64,000 nucleotides of DNA, taken from positions 2,914,001 to 2,978,000 of the forward strand of contig JAFBJZ010000377.1 in NCBI GenBank assembly GCA_016785225.1. Direction: 5' to 3'. Below are positions 1 to 12,875 of the stretch, one piece after another. The notes beneath the pieces are model-generated. The model did not search any database and was not told the DNA's origin. It worked only from the letters and a program-made list of their open reading frames with translations. Every line of letters begins with the position of its first letter. The first letter of the stretch is position 1. The translations under genes and the position numbers were made by a program. Origin of the DNA: Psettodes erumei. Its lineage: Eukaryota > Chordata > Actinopteri > Pleuronectiformes > Psettodidae.

Positions 1-3000
1 TTTTCTGGAGCGTTTTCGTCAGAGCGCGGGAATGAAAGCGTGATCTTCCGACAGGAGCGCTTGTGACAGCTGTGATTGGTCTTCACACGCACACGCGTCC
101 TTCAAGACAAATAATGCTTCATGCTTGTAATGCCACGGGAAATTTCTGCTCACTTCCTCCAGGAAGACGTTCTGCTCATTAACGCTGAGAAAGCAGCGTG
201 AGGCGGAGGAGAAGAAGAAGCCAGCATCTTTTTAGTAAATAATGGATATTCTCTGCAATATACATGAAAGTCTGAGCCTGAGCTTGGATTATATAATCCA
301 GTCTCTGTATCAAATACTCCAGTCAGAGCTGGAGTTGCGTAACGCTCAAGATGGATGTCGACGACCGTGGGGCATCATCACCGTTTCTACCGAAAACAAA
401 GGGTGTCCGAAACAGCCGCCAAGTGATGTCAAGACAGATTCTCTGTTTTCCCCGTCCTTCTCCTTCCCGCCGCACGCCCACGCAGGTGCTGACGCCACAC
501 AAGCTGCTTGGCTAAACGCTGACAGCCTTGATTTTCTGCTCGACGTGCGAAATGAGGGGCAACCGGTTGGCGGGAAGCGTTAGATTTTGTTTGGTTCCCC
601 GTGGATGCTCTCCGCTGGGACGCTGAGCGAGATAAATGTGTAATTAAGCCTTTGTTTTGATTTGTCTGTTTTTCTAGTAATTGCACCGCTTGCGCTTTAA
701 CAACTTCCAACAATCTGAATAAACCTGTTGGGAGATCATTTAGGCCTCGTCTTTAGTCTTTTTGCAGTTTCTGAGGCCCGATTTCAAATAACAGCACAGA
801 ACATAACTCGGCCGTGACCAGGACGCGCTGCCTGTAAATTGACACGATTATAAGTAATTTGGTGGCTTTTTGTAACAGATTAACAATCTCTCCTGCAAGG
901 AGATTTAGATATTGAGTGAAATACTGTACATGGTAAAAGTGGTGAAAAGCACTGGAAAAGCAGCGCTGGCGTTGGGCGACCCTAACAATTCACCGCACGC
1001 AGCGGGTTGAAGAATTGCTCGGGGTAATTGATGATGATTTGATGATGATAACGATTTGAGTTCTTGGTGAGTCAGTCAATAGGACAAATTACCCCCACCC
1101 CGCCCCATAACTCAGTGCCAGCAGAAACCCACATTTCATCTCCTCAGATGCTGCTTTCCCAGAACCTTTGCTGTGAGGATGACCATTTTTTTTTTCTAGC
1201 TAAAACAACAGAATGATCTCAGCGGCGAGGCGCTTTAAATCACGCACCCACCCATTTGAGCCGCAGCTCGGACAGGGCAAATGAATTGGAACGGGACTTT
1301 TTTTTTTTTTTAAATCTCTCCTCATTTTCCCTTTCGGCATTTTATGTGACAGCAATCAGAGAGGAGCCCCTCCCAGATTTATCACCTTGTTTCAAGGGCA
1401 GACGCGTGATTGGCAAGGGATGATACACTCGCACTGCGACAGCCACACCCATTACCCCGTATCCAGGGGACGGGTGGACGGACGAGATAACACCTGAGTT
1501 ACACCCCTGTTTGCGTTTGAGGTGCACTGTGAAAAGCCACGGCAGATGTGTCCCCAGAAATTGAATGGGCCCAGAATTTGATGAAGAAGTGTCATGTAAG
1601 AGATGTGCTGCTGTTATCTGGCACGCAGAGCCAAACTTCTGGCTTCAAGTGCAACTTGTAATTAAAGGAAAAATAACCCTCTCCAGATTTTAACTCTCCC
1701 CGGGTTATATCTCATCAAACAGATGACAGTTATTTTGATAAAAAATGCCGTAAAACCGAGGTCCATACTTGGCTGGGGGTGATAAGTCAATATGTAGCAA
1801 GAAAAAATGTGTCAACCTGCACATATTTCACCACGCAATTTAGGTGATAGCAATCTTTCTGGATAATATTTCAAATCCATGAGCAGAGCTCATTGGAAAT
1901 GCACTAAATCACAGGGACATAAAGTTACACGCGCTGTGATGGATGATTTTATTACAGCGTGCGCGAACGCTGCATCCAGCTCCAAATTTCACTTGCGCCG
2001 TCGCCAAAAGACGAAGTTTCCGCAAGCTGCCCTCGCTGTTGAGTAACTCAGCTTACAGCTTTGCTTGGTTGAGTGATCGCCTGCATTTCCCAGCGTGCCG
2101 CTCAACAACCCCAGGAGAATGGCTGCTAATGATTTAAAGAGTTTTACCTGCTGAGATGAAAGCTTTGTCTTTGCCTTACTTTTGAGATTTTAGATGCTAC
2201 TGCTCTATTTCGCAAATTACTAGAAAGCTGAACCAGAAAATTAAATTAACATGGGTTAATATGCAGTATTTGCCAGTTACATGAATGTCTACTGCCTTTT
2301 TTGGAATAGTGTTTCTATCTATCTGTGCTGAGAAGGAACAACAACCCCCCCCCGCACTTTGTTTCCTTTCCTCAGATGAACATTGTCCTACTGTGAACCC
2401 TCCAATTGGCACCAGCCACTCACAGTCACATCCTTTCAAGTTTGTCACAGAAGAAGGGTCATTCTGCTGCTGAACTGAGCTCAGCTGAGCGGGCGAGGTG
2501 TGATTGCCCAATTCCTCCATGGCAACAACAACAAAAAAAAAAAATCTCCAAGCAGAGCAAACTGTTCTTTTTCCTTTGAACCTGTGGAGGAGGAAGCTTC
2601 ATGCAGGAGAACAAACTCCACCCTTGATGTACCTTTTAACTTACCGTGTCGTTTGAAAGTGAGCTGCTCATCTTCACTTTTTTCGTACGGTTTGGCCCGA
2701 TGAGGCCACGTCATTGTCAAAATATGCTGGGCTGACTTTTTTTTAAACATTCGCATTCCAACGACGTTCACACTGAAGAGCACCTTCAGCTCATGCCTCT
2801 CCACTCCAAACCCCAACAGAAGCTTTCTCTGTCCTCTGCCTTTTCCGAAACGTGCAAAATCATTTGCACGCACTCAATCCCCCCACCCCCGATTTCATGC
2901 CTCTTTACGAGACAACTGATATAAATTTTCACAGGGAAATGTCTCTGGCTCTTGTTCTCAAGGTGAAATCGAACAGACGAGCCGTGCTGGGCAGAGCTTC

Positions 3001-3904
3001 TCCAAGGCATGAATAGTGATGATTCTGGGGACGGGTGGAAATCAAAGCCCTTCATCGCAATAGGAATCAAAATTACAGGTGTATGTCTTGCATATATCCA
3101 AAGCTTGGAGCTCCCTCAGAGTATAAATATCTGATTGCTTCCCCTCCATCTCCTCCACTTATGAGCGTACTGCTGCTAGGACGCTGCTGGACCTGCAGGG
3201 CAGCTAGTTATTACCAGCAGAAGTGTGGAGCTGTGGATTAAGCTGTGTTCTGCGGGTCAGAGCTTGTTCACGTCGTAACCTTTTCCTCAGGGCCTGCTTT
3301 GTTGGGAAGCTCCAGAGGACCGGAGCGCAAAATGTGACACAGTCTCATGTGTTCTCAGTTTCATTCCCAGGATTTTGTGCACAGAGTCAAGAGAGTTGTC
3401 AATTTCCATCAGTAACCTCCTTTTTGTATGCATCGTCACAGAGGGATAAGCCGTAACCGTGGAGTGCCGCAACTCCAACCTGTAAGAGATGAGCTCCAGG
3501 CTCTAGTTTCTGCATTGTTTTCCATGTATATGTCAATAAAAAGAAGACACCGTCGCCATGTCAACAATGGAAAGAGCTGCACTGCCTTTCTTTTCTATTT
3601 ACGCGTGGCGCAGTCGACGAGGCCCGCCCGCAGTAGAAGGTCCATGCAGTTCCCACATCACTGACCAGCACACTGTGGGAAAGTGTAATGTGCTAGCCAG
3701 GAGGAGTGCTAATCAAAGTCATTACAGTAATGGAGACCAACCTTGACCCCCCCCCCAGAATACCGGGAACTGGGACATAGAACCACTCCTGAGCCCCTGA
3801 AGTGACAGGTCATGGCGTTCCTGCAGTGAAAGAGACCTGCTAATATCCCTGGGTCACTTTAAGAGCAGGAGTAATGAATACAGGTTCAACTAAACGTCGA
3901 CGGG
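1..3904. other. Gene-free sequence
   Basis: Unique, mixed-composition sequence with short homopolymer runs (T at about 1,188 and 1,302, C at about 2,346 and 3,746). The open frames (113 codons at most after the first base, 130 on the minus strand near 2,481-2,873) show no domain, no codon bias and no splice context. I see no repeat I can name. Confidence 0.4.
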
Positions 3905-4120
3905 ACAGTGCAGGGGCTCCCAACCTTTTCAGACCCCTCAAACGAAGCGACGTCCACATCTGAACCCTTGTCGTCCGTTTTGACCGGTTAATAAGATGTA
4001 CAGATAATTTAGAAGAAGAAAAGCAAGCATTCGAGGAAAGTGTGTCGCATATAAATCTGGTGAAGCTGAATCATGTCGTTTTTTTTTTCTCCTATTAGTC
4101 ATCTTAGATATGGCCTGCAC
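3905..4120 (+). mobile_element. Fragment of a hAT-like non-autonomous DNA element
   Basis: It begins with GCAGGGGCTCCCAACCTTTTCAGACCCC-like sequence and then CTGAACCCTTGTCGTCCG. This parallels the widespread fish repeat that starts CAGTGGTTCCCAACCTTTT and continues with a diverged GACCCCTTGTC block. The matching inverted end was not found, so the right boundary is a guess. Confidence 0.45.
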
Positions 4121-4329
4121 CCAACACTCAGGGCTGGTAGCAGCAGCCACGGGGGATAGTTTTCACTTCAGCTGCATGTACTGGATGAATGACAATAATC
4201 ACACAGTTCAGAAATAATGTGCACTAATGTGCAGTTAAACGACAGCAAAGCTACTAATGCTGTTAAAATCAACTCCTTTAGAGCGGCCAACTCAGACGGC
4301 AGTCTGTCCTTTTCCTCTTCCACAGGTCC

Positions 4330-4476
4330 TTGGACAGGAAATATATAAATATCTTTGATATTTAGACATTTTTTATACTTCTTTATCCTATTTTATTTTG
4401 TAACACCACTCCTTGCTGCTACAAATCTTGTTGTGTATCTTGTACAATGACAATAAAGAGCTATCTATCTATCTGT
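4330..4476 (+). mobile_element. 3' end of a non-LTR retrotransposon (L2/Rex type)
   Basis: A T-rich tract leads to TTGTACAATGACAATAAAGAGC and ends in (TATC)n. The TGACAATAAAG signature followed by a short tandem tail is the usual 3' terminus of L2/CR1-like LINEs in fish. The upstream ORF is absent, so this is a 5'-truncated, dead copy. Confidence 0.6.
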
Positions 4477-5039
4477 TGGTATAAATGTAATAATGCACTC
4501 CAGGGCTTGCCACTGTAAGAACATAATGGACACAGTGGAGGAAGGATAGTGTGGCATACGCCTTTGTGCTTTGCTTGTTTAAAGCCTGAGCCGGCCGCGG
4601 CTTGAAAACAAAACCTCGGTGAACTCCTGAGCTGCGTATTCATCGGAGGCCTCTTCCCGTCAAGCTAAAGGTTTTGACAGCAGTGGTCAAAACAGTTCTT
4701 CAGCCGAGCACGTATCCACCTCCTCTGATTTTTACGGCAAGACCGGATGAAGAAATATCTGCAGCAGCCCAGCCTGCAGTTTACCCTTGACTGATTATTG
4801 TTCCGGGCTCTCCGAGCACGAATAACTGCTGGCTATCAAATGTCAACATCCATCTCCCCCCGCCCATAAAACCACGCATCGGTTCCACTTACATTTTCCC
4901 CCCTGCTGCACTGCAGCGCTCCTAAAAATATATTAAACCTGCATCTCTCAGGTATCTGAGAGCAGCCAAGTTTGAAATGGCGCTGTTCTCACACAGCCAA
5001 AGTAAGTGAATTAAGCAAATCATTATTCCAGCTCTGCTC

Positions 5040-5330
5040 TGAACGCGCCCTGCGCCTTGAGTCCCGGTCCCCCGGCCCTGAGAGCCGACGAGCTCCCCGA
5101 GCTTCAATCAATGCGGCTCCCCTTTTTAGACGCCAGTCAATACTGTTATCAAGGCAAAGCAGAGAGCCTCTGCTGCGCCACCTGACTGGCAGGCGTCTGC
5201 TGCTACCTGCCTCCGCCCGCCCCCCCCCTCCTCCTCCCTCCCCGCCCGTCAGCAGGGAAAGCCTGGGAAGGAGAATCCCTTTGTATGAAGTGCACAGCTG
5301 TAACCCGCACGGCCGGGCGGGATGACAGGA
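5040..5330. promoter_or_regulatory. GC- and CpG-rich block, possible CpG island
   Basis: Markedly richer in G, C and CpG than the surroundings, with CCGCCC-type Sp1-like boxes around 5,215-5,245, followed by a CT microsatellite. It might be an unannotated promoter or part of an enhancer. Splice sites or a frame that would make it an exon were not found. Confidence 0.22.
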
Positions 5331-5394
5331 TGACTGCAGAGGGAGGTGGGAGCGAGGAGAGACTGGGGAGAGGCGGAGAGGTGCTTCTTCTCTT

Positions 5395-5452
5395 TCATCT
5401 CTTGCTCTCTCTCCCCCCACGTCTGTCTGTCTCTCTCTCTCTCCCTCTCTGA
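5395..5452 (+). repeat. (CT)n-rich microsatellite tract
   Basis: Runs of CTCTCT and TCTGTCTG near 5,400-5,452, next to a GC-rich block (5,040-5,330). Confidence 0.7.
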
Positions 5453-7239
5453 TTGGTATGCAGAGCCAGGCCCTCTCTGTTCTGCAGTGTGGGTTTGTGA
5501 ACGCTGCTGCATGTCAGGGAGAGGTGGTGGTGGCGGTGTGTGTATGTGGGGGGGGTCGCACTGCAGTGGTGGGTGGAGTGAGATCCATAAAACCCCTCCT
5601 GTGCTGCACCAGGAAAGCCTTTTCGGACCGACCGTGTCCCGCTTCTCTATTGTCATTTAAATTAAAGATCTGCATCTCTCTTTCCGCCCCTACGGTAACT
5701 GTGGGCCGCGTGTTTCCATCGCTGTATTTTTATGGTAAATGTTCTGCTACAGTGCACAGCCTATTTTCCAATACAATAGTGTTGAATGTCATGAGAAAAC
5801 CCCACTATCATCATATATTACCGCTAGGCATATTGGCATGTGTACATAGAGAATGTTTTTTTTGTGTTTGGAGAAATAATGCTGCAAGAGCACGTGATGC
5901 AGCCACAGTATCTTGCATTATAGATGAATGCGGCGGCTGAATTATGCGTCGCCGTCATAACTTCAGTGGTAAAATCAAGCTGAACCCAGGGTCCAACTAC
6001 ACATCTGGGGGCCTGCTCGCCTGTGAGCCCGAGGGGCAGAGGTCGCCAGAAAGTACGATGCGTCATCCCCGTTCGCGTGCCACGGACACTGAATTCCTGT
6101 CTGTTAAATTAACCGTAAAAAGCGGCAATTTATTTGCATTTGCGCTCTTGTGGCAGAAGAGGAAGGAACTTTCCCGAAAGGAAATGATGCATCACACGCC
6201 GCCATCCTTGTACTTGAGGTCCATGGTTCGCAGACAGCGTCTCAATGAGCTGAGAGTGGAAGCCGAGGGGGTTGGATTAATCATGGTCGGCGGTCGTCCC
6301 CTCCCACAAATGAAAGGCGGGCCACGTGAGTGGGGAGTTTTGTAACTGTACGCCAGGAAGTCGTGACTCAGGATTTGGGATCGAAAATTTGCATTCACGT
6401 GCTGCTTCGGTCCAGCCCAATCCACAGTGTGGAGCGCGTGGAAAGAGCTAATTAGACCTAGCAGGAAGTCCACGACGTGTCAAATTACTGGGAAATTGTT
6501 CATTTAAGAATCAGAATCACAGAGATGAGTGCCATAATCAGCCCTGCACAGACCACCAGGTCTTTAGCACCCCTGGTCAGTCCAGAGGAAAGATGGGAAA
6601 TTCACCCAGGACTGCACAGTTTGACAGTTTGAGTCTGTGCGTCTGTTGGCCGCTAGCTCCAGAGCTAACATCTGCATGAATAAACACAGTCAGTCCAGCT
6701 GCTGAGTCCGTGTGACGAGGCAAAAAAAAAAGAAAAAGAAAATCTGCTCATCTTTCCGTCTGAACGCACCTGTAAGGAAGTAAAAAAACAGACCCCATGG
6801 AGCGGAAAATTGCAACTTCCACTTTCCAGTTGTCCCCTGAACGCCTCGGTTTGTCGCGGAAGCATTCGTCTCGTTGACCTTTACATTTCCTTAAAAGGTT
6901 ACGTGTTATAGATTATAACCTTTACTTTAATGGCATTTGATGATTATATTTTCGGCAAAAAGACAGTTCTGTGAGCGTGGTGCCAGCGCGGCAGCGCTTT
7001 CCACTTAGTCATGTGTACTGGGAAACAGAATTAGAATTTTGAAACGTAAAGCCTCAGCTGATATTACATCCCGTAATAAAAGAATGTACTCGCGGAGACA
7101 AAGCAGCTCCGAGTCGGTTGAGTAGGATGGAGGAGGCTGTTTGTGTTTGTGTGACTGGGCTGCTCGGCTCTGCAGCGGCAGGCGTGCGGGGAGTCGCGGC
7201 GGATCAACAACCTGCTCTCCGCTGCACCGGAGAGGAGAC

Positions 7240-7325
7240 TTGAATGGGTTTTGTCTCCTGGCGCTGGTTGAACCCAATTACACTTGAAGCAATAAATCCT
7301 TAGCAATGCAATTTCCCCTCCAGAC
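7240..7325. promoter_or_regulatory. Candidate conserved non-coding element
   Basis: Unique, non-repetitive sequence with homeodomain- and octamer-like cores (CCAATTACACTTGAAGC, CAATAAATCC, AGCAATGCAATTTCC), sandwiched between a GC-rich block and the pyrimidine tract. This is an impression from composition only; no alignment was possible. Confidence 0.2.
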
Positions 7326-7770
7326 AAGATCTTCTGGGCTTCCCCCCTCGCGCTCGCTGCCTCTCTCTCTCTCTCCCTCCCCGCCCTCGTTCGCTCAACT
7401 TATTTCTCCCCCCCTGTCCTGAATCAATTCCCTTTTCTGCTCTTTCTCATAATCTATACCCCCCCCCCCCACACACACACACTCCCTAGTCTCTCACTCC
7501 TCCGCCTGTCCTGGCCTGTTTTATTTTTTCATTTACTCTCTCCTGCCTCTCTTGCTCTTTATCCATCCCTCTAATGCTCCCTCACTCTCTTATTACACCA
7601 CTCTGGCTGTGACCCCCCCGCGCCTGCAATTCTTTCCATCCTCTATCCTGCTTACCAGGTTGCCGCTCTCTCTCTCTCTCTCTCTCCCCCTCCCTCCGTC
7701 ATCTCATCACGGCTCCCCTGTTTTTCCCTTCCTTTTCTTCTATCGCACCATATCATCTGCCTTGACCCGT
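7325..7770 (+). repeat. Long pyrimidine-rich tract with embedded microsatellites
   Basis: For about 440 bp the plus strand is strongly biased to C and T. It includes CTCTCTCTCTCTCTCC at 7,361-7,376, poly-C followed by (CA)n at about 7,460-7,482, and a second (TC)n at 7,666-7,685. Frames through it are low-complexity and not genes. Confidence 0.75.
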
Positions 7771-9724
7771 CCCTGCACACGCACCTCTGTCTTCACGCAC
7801 ACGTCCTGCAGCTGTCCCCTGCAGGACACCAGGACACCGGACGCTAGCGCCTGCTGCGAGGAGTCGTGCGCGGGCCGCCACACCTCAGGGGCCACGCCGG
7901 GTTCCTGTGGGTGACGCCAGGACGGCCGTTAATCCAGTCATTCGTTTACTTAAATACAATTTCTGAGCGATTACAATCGTTCGCAGCTGTATTCTTGTAA
8001 TAAGTCACCGTACAGATGTTCCACTTTTAATATGTTTTCCACATTCCTGCTAAACGGTGAACAGCGGGTAGCCGCAGATGGCCTTTTTCATTATTAGCAT
8101 TAACTGCTGCGCTGTGCCTTCTTGTGGCTGAAAAGAGTGCTATTTTCCTGATAACAACAGAGTCACTGCAGTCGTATAAATATTCTCTGTGGCGTCACCT
8201 CGTCCCTTCATCTGAATTTAAACATTCTGATTCGAGTCGCCGTGGCATCTCAGGTGATTTCACTTCTGGAAGGCAGCTCGCATGTACGTGCACGCAGCGG
8301 TGCAGAGGTTTCGTAGCCCACGGTGCGATTCTGTCTCACAGAGTTAGCGGCGCTGTTGCCGTGTCGATGTGACATGTCAGTGAAGCTGTGGGCGTTGGAA
8401 CTTCAAAGACCGTCGTGCAGCTCCTTTGTGCTGTGGCTGCCGGTGCCCCGAGGCAAGAGCGCTGTTTTATCTTACTTATTATTGTCTTCAAACACCTGGC
8501 TTTGTTTGCCGGGCACTGTGGCGAAATGAACCGCGTGGCTCGGAGAAAGCGATGGTTAACCGATGAAGGGATCTCATTTCTGTGGATATGCTGCGCCCTG
8601 TGGTTTCTAACCAACCCATGTCTCCTGTGCTCACTGAAAATATTGTTTGACCCCTGGGTCGTCTATGTAAGCACCCGTTTGGTTTGTATCACAAAATTAA
8701 AGCAGGTTGTACACACAAACTTGTAATATGTAATGATTAAATGCTTAAACCCAGTAACCGTCAGGTATACTGTTGCACAGCTTACTAAAACACAAAACTG
8801 TCTCCATACAAACAAAGCGGCAAATGCAAAGAATACTTAACTTGCGTTGCGCAAGCCATCATGACCTCGGGAAACAACAACCCCCGGAGTACGGCGGGCG
8901 CGCTCGCTGCGTGTCGATGAGACGGGTGCGCGGACGCCGCCGGCGCTTCGACTGAACCCGCATTATCTGTGGCGTCAGAGCTGTCAGCCACAGGTCGGGC
9001 CCCGGCGTGGCATTTCTAAAGGGAGCAGGAGGGAACACGCTTTGATGCGATCGCTCTGACATTTCGAGACGTTAGTCATTTGGCTCACGCTAACGTGATG
9101 CAAAGCAGGTACAGTCAATGTATGTGTAAAACGTTTAGCGGTTGATTGTCTGGAAAATGGAAAGTGCTTTTTTTTATGGAAGCTTCTCTTATGTCTTCCA
9201 CTGTAATAAACAGGTTGTCCAACTGGAGTTATATTGTTATACTGTGTCACTGTATTTAGGATAGTCCACTAAAAATGAATGTATATATTTATAACTTTGT
9301 TAAATAATATGTATTTTAAGGTGGTTATGAGGAATACACTGCCACTGCTGAGCACGCGCCCTTATTTGGAGAGTATGCTTGATCAAATATTTATGAGAAA
9401 TTAATATTTTAGTTAAAAAGTTACAATGTTCTAGAGAAATGCTGTTTTCAGGGGGTTAGAAAACTTGAGTAGCATGTCTTGGTGTAATCAGTAAGTAGAC
9501 GCCAAAGCAAAAATACATATCTATATAGTCAAAACCACCAGGAAGTTTAGTTTCTTCGTTTACCTTCTTTTATTTCATGCAGCGGCTGACTGCGTGGTCA
9601 GCGGCGTGTATGAGCGAGTTTAACAGTTCCTCATTCGGGGCCAAAACATAAAGAGACATCATTTGTAATGTAAATCATTTTCCTCCCGCGGTGGGTTTCT
9701 CATTCCGGCGCGCGCTCTCCGCCC
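7771..9724. other. Gene-free sequence
   Basis: Unique sequence, CpG-rich at about 8,880-9,000 and AT-rich at 9,230-9,540. I see no gene, known repeat or RNA gene. Confidence 0.35.
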
Positions 9725-10330
9725 TCAGCCGTGAGCTGCTTAAGATACAGCTCTGAATATTTAATCGGGCCCCTCTTTTGAACGCCTATTTTTATCAACT
9801 TGGCTCAATAATTCAGAGGCGCGCTCCTCCTCCTCCTCCTCTCATCTGTAGCGCCGTGCGCGTGCAAGCGTGACGGGCTGCGCAGCTGAGAGGGGGACGC
9901 TCCGCTCGCGTCTGCGTCGCCCCCCCCCGCGCCCGGCCGAGGAGACGGCTGCAGCTCGTCGTCCCGTCGAGCTCTGTGGGGAAGGGAGGATCTTTAATAT
10001 TCCAAACAATGACGGAGATGAGAGGGGAAGCTTGGAAGTCTGGTCTGGTCTTGGAAGTCTGGCTCCCCCGCAAATGTCTCCGTGAGAAGGTCTTTTTTTG
10101 AATAATAAAAAGCTCAATCAAGCTCAGATGCAGCCAAACTCCCAGCGCTTGACCTCCAATCAAACAGCCAAATGAGCAATCAAAGGCCTTTCAATTTTTT
10201 TTGTGAATATTAAAATCCAAACCTATTGAGGTCTGAATAGGAGGTCGAGTCTGACTGCGTTTAGCTCAGACTGCTGCCACACAGCAGATTTAAAATGATT
10301 TAATTAGCCACATTTACAACAGCCCTGAGT
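9725..10330. promoter_or_regulatory. Candidate conserved non-coding block(s)
   Basis: AT-rich unique stretches (9,725-9,820 and 10,085-10,330) flank a CpG-rich core (9,820-10,000). Visible cores include AATCAAAGG at about 10,174 (TCF/LEF-like), GATTTAATTAGCC at about 10,297 (homeodomain-like), and a 13-bp direct repeat CTTGGAAGTCTGG near 10,030 and 10,052. No coding frame is convincing. Confidence 0.25.
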
Positions 10331-10893
10331 CCACTGAAGAGGAACGATGCGGGGGCGTTAGACGTCCTAACAAGGCCGGCGGGCTTCGTCTGGCACAGTA
10401 ATAACTCCACTTATGAAGGATCAGAGCCATACCTGCCGCTGTTGCTCCTCTCAAGTCAGTGTGGGAGATGGGTACAGGCCTACAGGAAAGACAAAAGGGC
10501 ACAGGTGGAGCACGTAAGGGCGGGAAACATACAAACAAAAAAGCTCCAAAATAAAAGAGGAAACATACCAGAGTCCGTCAAGAGTCCAGCGCTCGCGGGG
10601 GCAGACCGTGACAGCAAACACAGCACCTGAAACACAGCAGAGGAAAAACTGGTTTGGATTCCATTATTTTTTGGGACTGTAGGTTTGTAGCAAAGCTAAC
10701 AAAGGAAGGTACAGTTACCTGGCATGGCATTTCTTGGATTATGCCTTCCTTGACACTGACAACAAATTAAAACTTCTGTGTCTGAGAAGCATCGAACTGT
10801 CAGGAGGGAAATGGGAACACCTGTGACAACCTTTCCTACATTTCTTCAGCTTTGAGTTTCCAGGGGGAGCATGTGTGCTCCTAAAACACACCT

Positions 10894-11223
10894 GATCTGA
10901 TTGCTGTCATACCATTGAATAGGCGTAATTCGTGTACCGTCATCCCACAGACATGGGCCAGTAGGCCCCTACTCTACCTACCTCCCTACTAGTAGGTTAA
11001 GGGTTCGGGTAAAAGCTTTAAAATAAAGCTTTTCCAGTGACGTATAATTCCATAGCAAGCCTACTGTGCCTACTGGGTATTGATAACATTGGGTCAAGCA
11101 TATGAATAGGTGATCACAGCCTTCTAAACCTACAAGTAGGTAGAGTAGGGGCCTACTGGCCCATGTCTGTGGGATGACGGTACACGAATTACGCCTATTC
11201 AATGGTATGACAGCGATCAGATC
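10894..11223. mobile_element. 330-bp miniature inverted-repeat element with 88-bp terminal repeats
   Basis: Positions 10,894-10,981 and 11,136-11,223 are reverse complements over 88 bp with a single mismatch, near the outer end. The inner 79 bp are identical. The 154-bp core has no ORF but includes smaller palindromes: CCTACTAGTAGG at 10,985-10,996 and AAAAGCTTTA/TAAAGCTTTT at 11,011-11,033. Non-autonomous and of unassigned superfamily; the target duplication is unclear. GATCTGATT and GATCAGATC at the two edges agree at 7 of 9 bases and could be a decayed 9-bp duplication, which would suit a Mutator-like origin, but the palindromic character of GATC makes this ambiguous. Confidence 0.85.
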
Positions 11224-11964
11224 GGCTGCCTAAAAAAGCCCATGCTTGCATTCACTTGTTATTCAGTGAGTCCACACACGTGTGCGTGCATTCCCTTTAA
11301 TTATACACCAACAGTATAATGGTATGTGGGCAATTATGCGTTTCATGCATGAATTTTCATGGAGACGGGCTCCCGAAAACAATCGCATTAAAGATGTGAA
11401 GTGTGTGTCTGCGTTGCGTGCACACGCAGGCATCCTGACAGATGGCTCAGCTGCCCTCCGTACCCGTGTTTGAGCAGCGCTCACGCCGGCGCGTTGCGTC
11501 GTTCGCTGCGTGTGTGCGCTGTGGCGACCGGGAATGGCGCTGCGGGCCCTGATGGCGTCAGAGCGAGGAGCGCCATGCGGGGGAACATCCCAGACAACAT
11601 GCGAGAGAGGAGCAGGCGCTCGGGCTTTTGTGACATTTTTTTATACGCAGGGTTGCTGCTGAAGTGTCTGACTCACGGCTTCCTTTACTGTCTAATCAAA
11701 GATGCTTTAATCTTCCTGGCTGCACATGAAACCTACGTTGCCATATATTACATCATAGCAGCAGTGTGACGGAAAATAGCGGACTGGTTCATGAATTTTT
11801 GCATGAAATACCAATATTTTCTTTCTGCATTACATTTGTAAGCAAATCATGGCTTTGAAATCAACCTTATGTTGTCATTTTTTTTTAAAGTGAACACATC
11901 CTGCAGTGTCTGGAACCAATGAAACAACATCCTTGGACAAAATCAAGTCAATGTCACAGTAACT

Positions 11965-12060
11965 TTAAAAGAAAGTCTGACCTTTTTGGGAAATATGCAT
12001 ATTCACCCTCTCGCCAAATGCTCGATGAGAACGACAACGTGTCCAGCAAATGAGAAAGCA
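11965..12060 (+). repeat. Fragment of the common teleost TTAA miniature element
   Basis: Starts TTAAAAGAAAGTCTGACC and continues TTTTTGGGAAATATGCATATTC and CTCTCGCCAAATGCTCGATGAGAA. This matches the 5' part of the percomorph repeat (TTAAAGGAATAGT...TTTGGGAAATACGC...GAGAGTTAGATGAGAAGAT). The 3' portion is lost. Confidence 0.6.
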
Positions 12061-12745
12061 GAGCCCGCGGAGGAGCGTTAAGACGGACTGGATTTAAAGT
12101 TCCGTTTATGTTAAAGAAGAGGTGATCAGGACAGGTTTAATCACAGCGCTGAGTGAGAGGTGAGGTCTGTTTCACCAGCCTCTGCACTTCAAGAATACAA
12201 ACTGCATTGTTCGCTAAGTGCTCATTACTGTTTTGTTCCGGTGGATGGAGGAGGATGAGTTGGCTCGGGAGATGGATGGCTGACAGGAGTCTTCTTCTTT
12301 TTAAACTTATGTAACATTGCGTGAAAGTGGAATCTGGCTCTGTCATTATTTTCCCGCCTGAGGCAGGTTTTACTGAGGGGGGGCAAGTGTGCTTGTTGTC
12401 AGCGGGGCTCCCTCTTTAAATAATAATCACCTCTGTTTAGGTTCCAGCCTCTGCATGCATGAGGGGACTCAGCTCGCACTGTGGTGCGTGGAAGGCGAGT
12501 TACGTAACAAGAGATGGGTGGGGGTGCTGGCGGAGCCCGGCAGACAGAGCATCGGTGGGGATGACAGTGAGACTGTGGAGGTTGGAGACAGTTTGTAAGT
12601 CGCTCAACAGACAGTCTTCCCGCTGTGAAGGCTCTGGTCAGGCTGGCGCAGTAAAGATGCACTGACTGACCCTATGGCTATGGCACAATAACTGAAGGTC
12701 AACTGCCGCATCAGCAAAGTGATTATATCGATGAGAACTGGAGTG

Positions 12746-12764
12746 CCCCCCCCCCCCCCCCCCC
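12746..12764 (+). repeat. Poly-C tract
   Basis: A run of 19 consecutive C residues; other short poly-C runs occur nearby. Confidence 0.9.
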
Positions 12765-12874
12765 ACGCACCACCCACTCTACACCCCCCTCACTGTTTAT
12801 TTGAGTTACTTAATTAGAGTCCTCCTCGGGACTGTGTGGGCAAATTGCACGAGATTGACAAGATTGAACCCCCC

Positions 12875-12875
<1 letters not shown>

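Larger units (their letters stand above)
4477..7239. other. Gene-free sequence
   Basis: Apart from the CpG-rich block and CT tract listed separately, this is unique sequence. Overlapping frames of 104-160 codons at 4,989-5,940 run through low-complexity CT/GT and look non-coding. Confidence 0.35.

Noticed and set aside
4989..5940. Overlapping frames of 104-160 codons
   Set aside because: They translate CT/GT microsatellites and GC-rich sequence, with Ser/Pro/Arg or Cys/Val runs. No domain.
10894..11223. The 88-bp inverted repeat as an assembly artefact
   Set aside because: The arms are separated by a unique 154-bp core and one mismatch exists. Both outer flanks differ, as expected for a real insertion.
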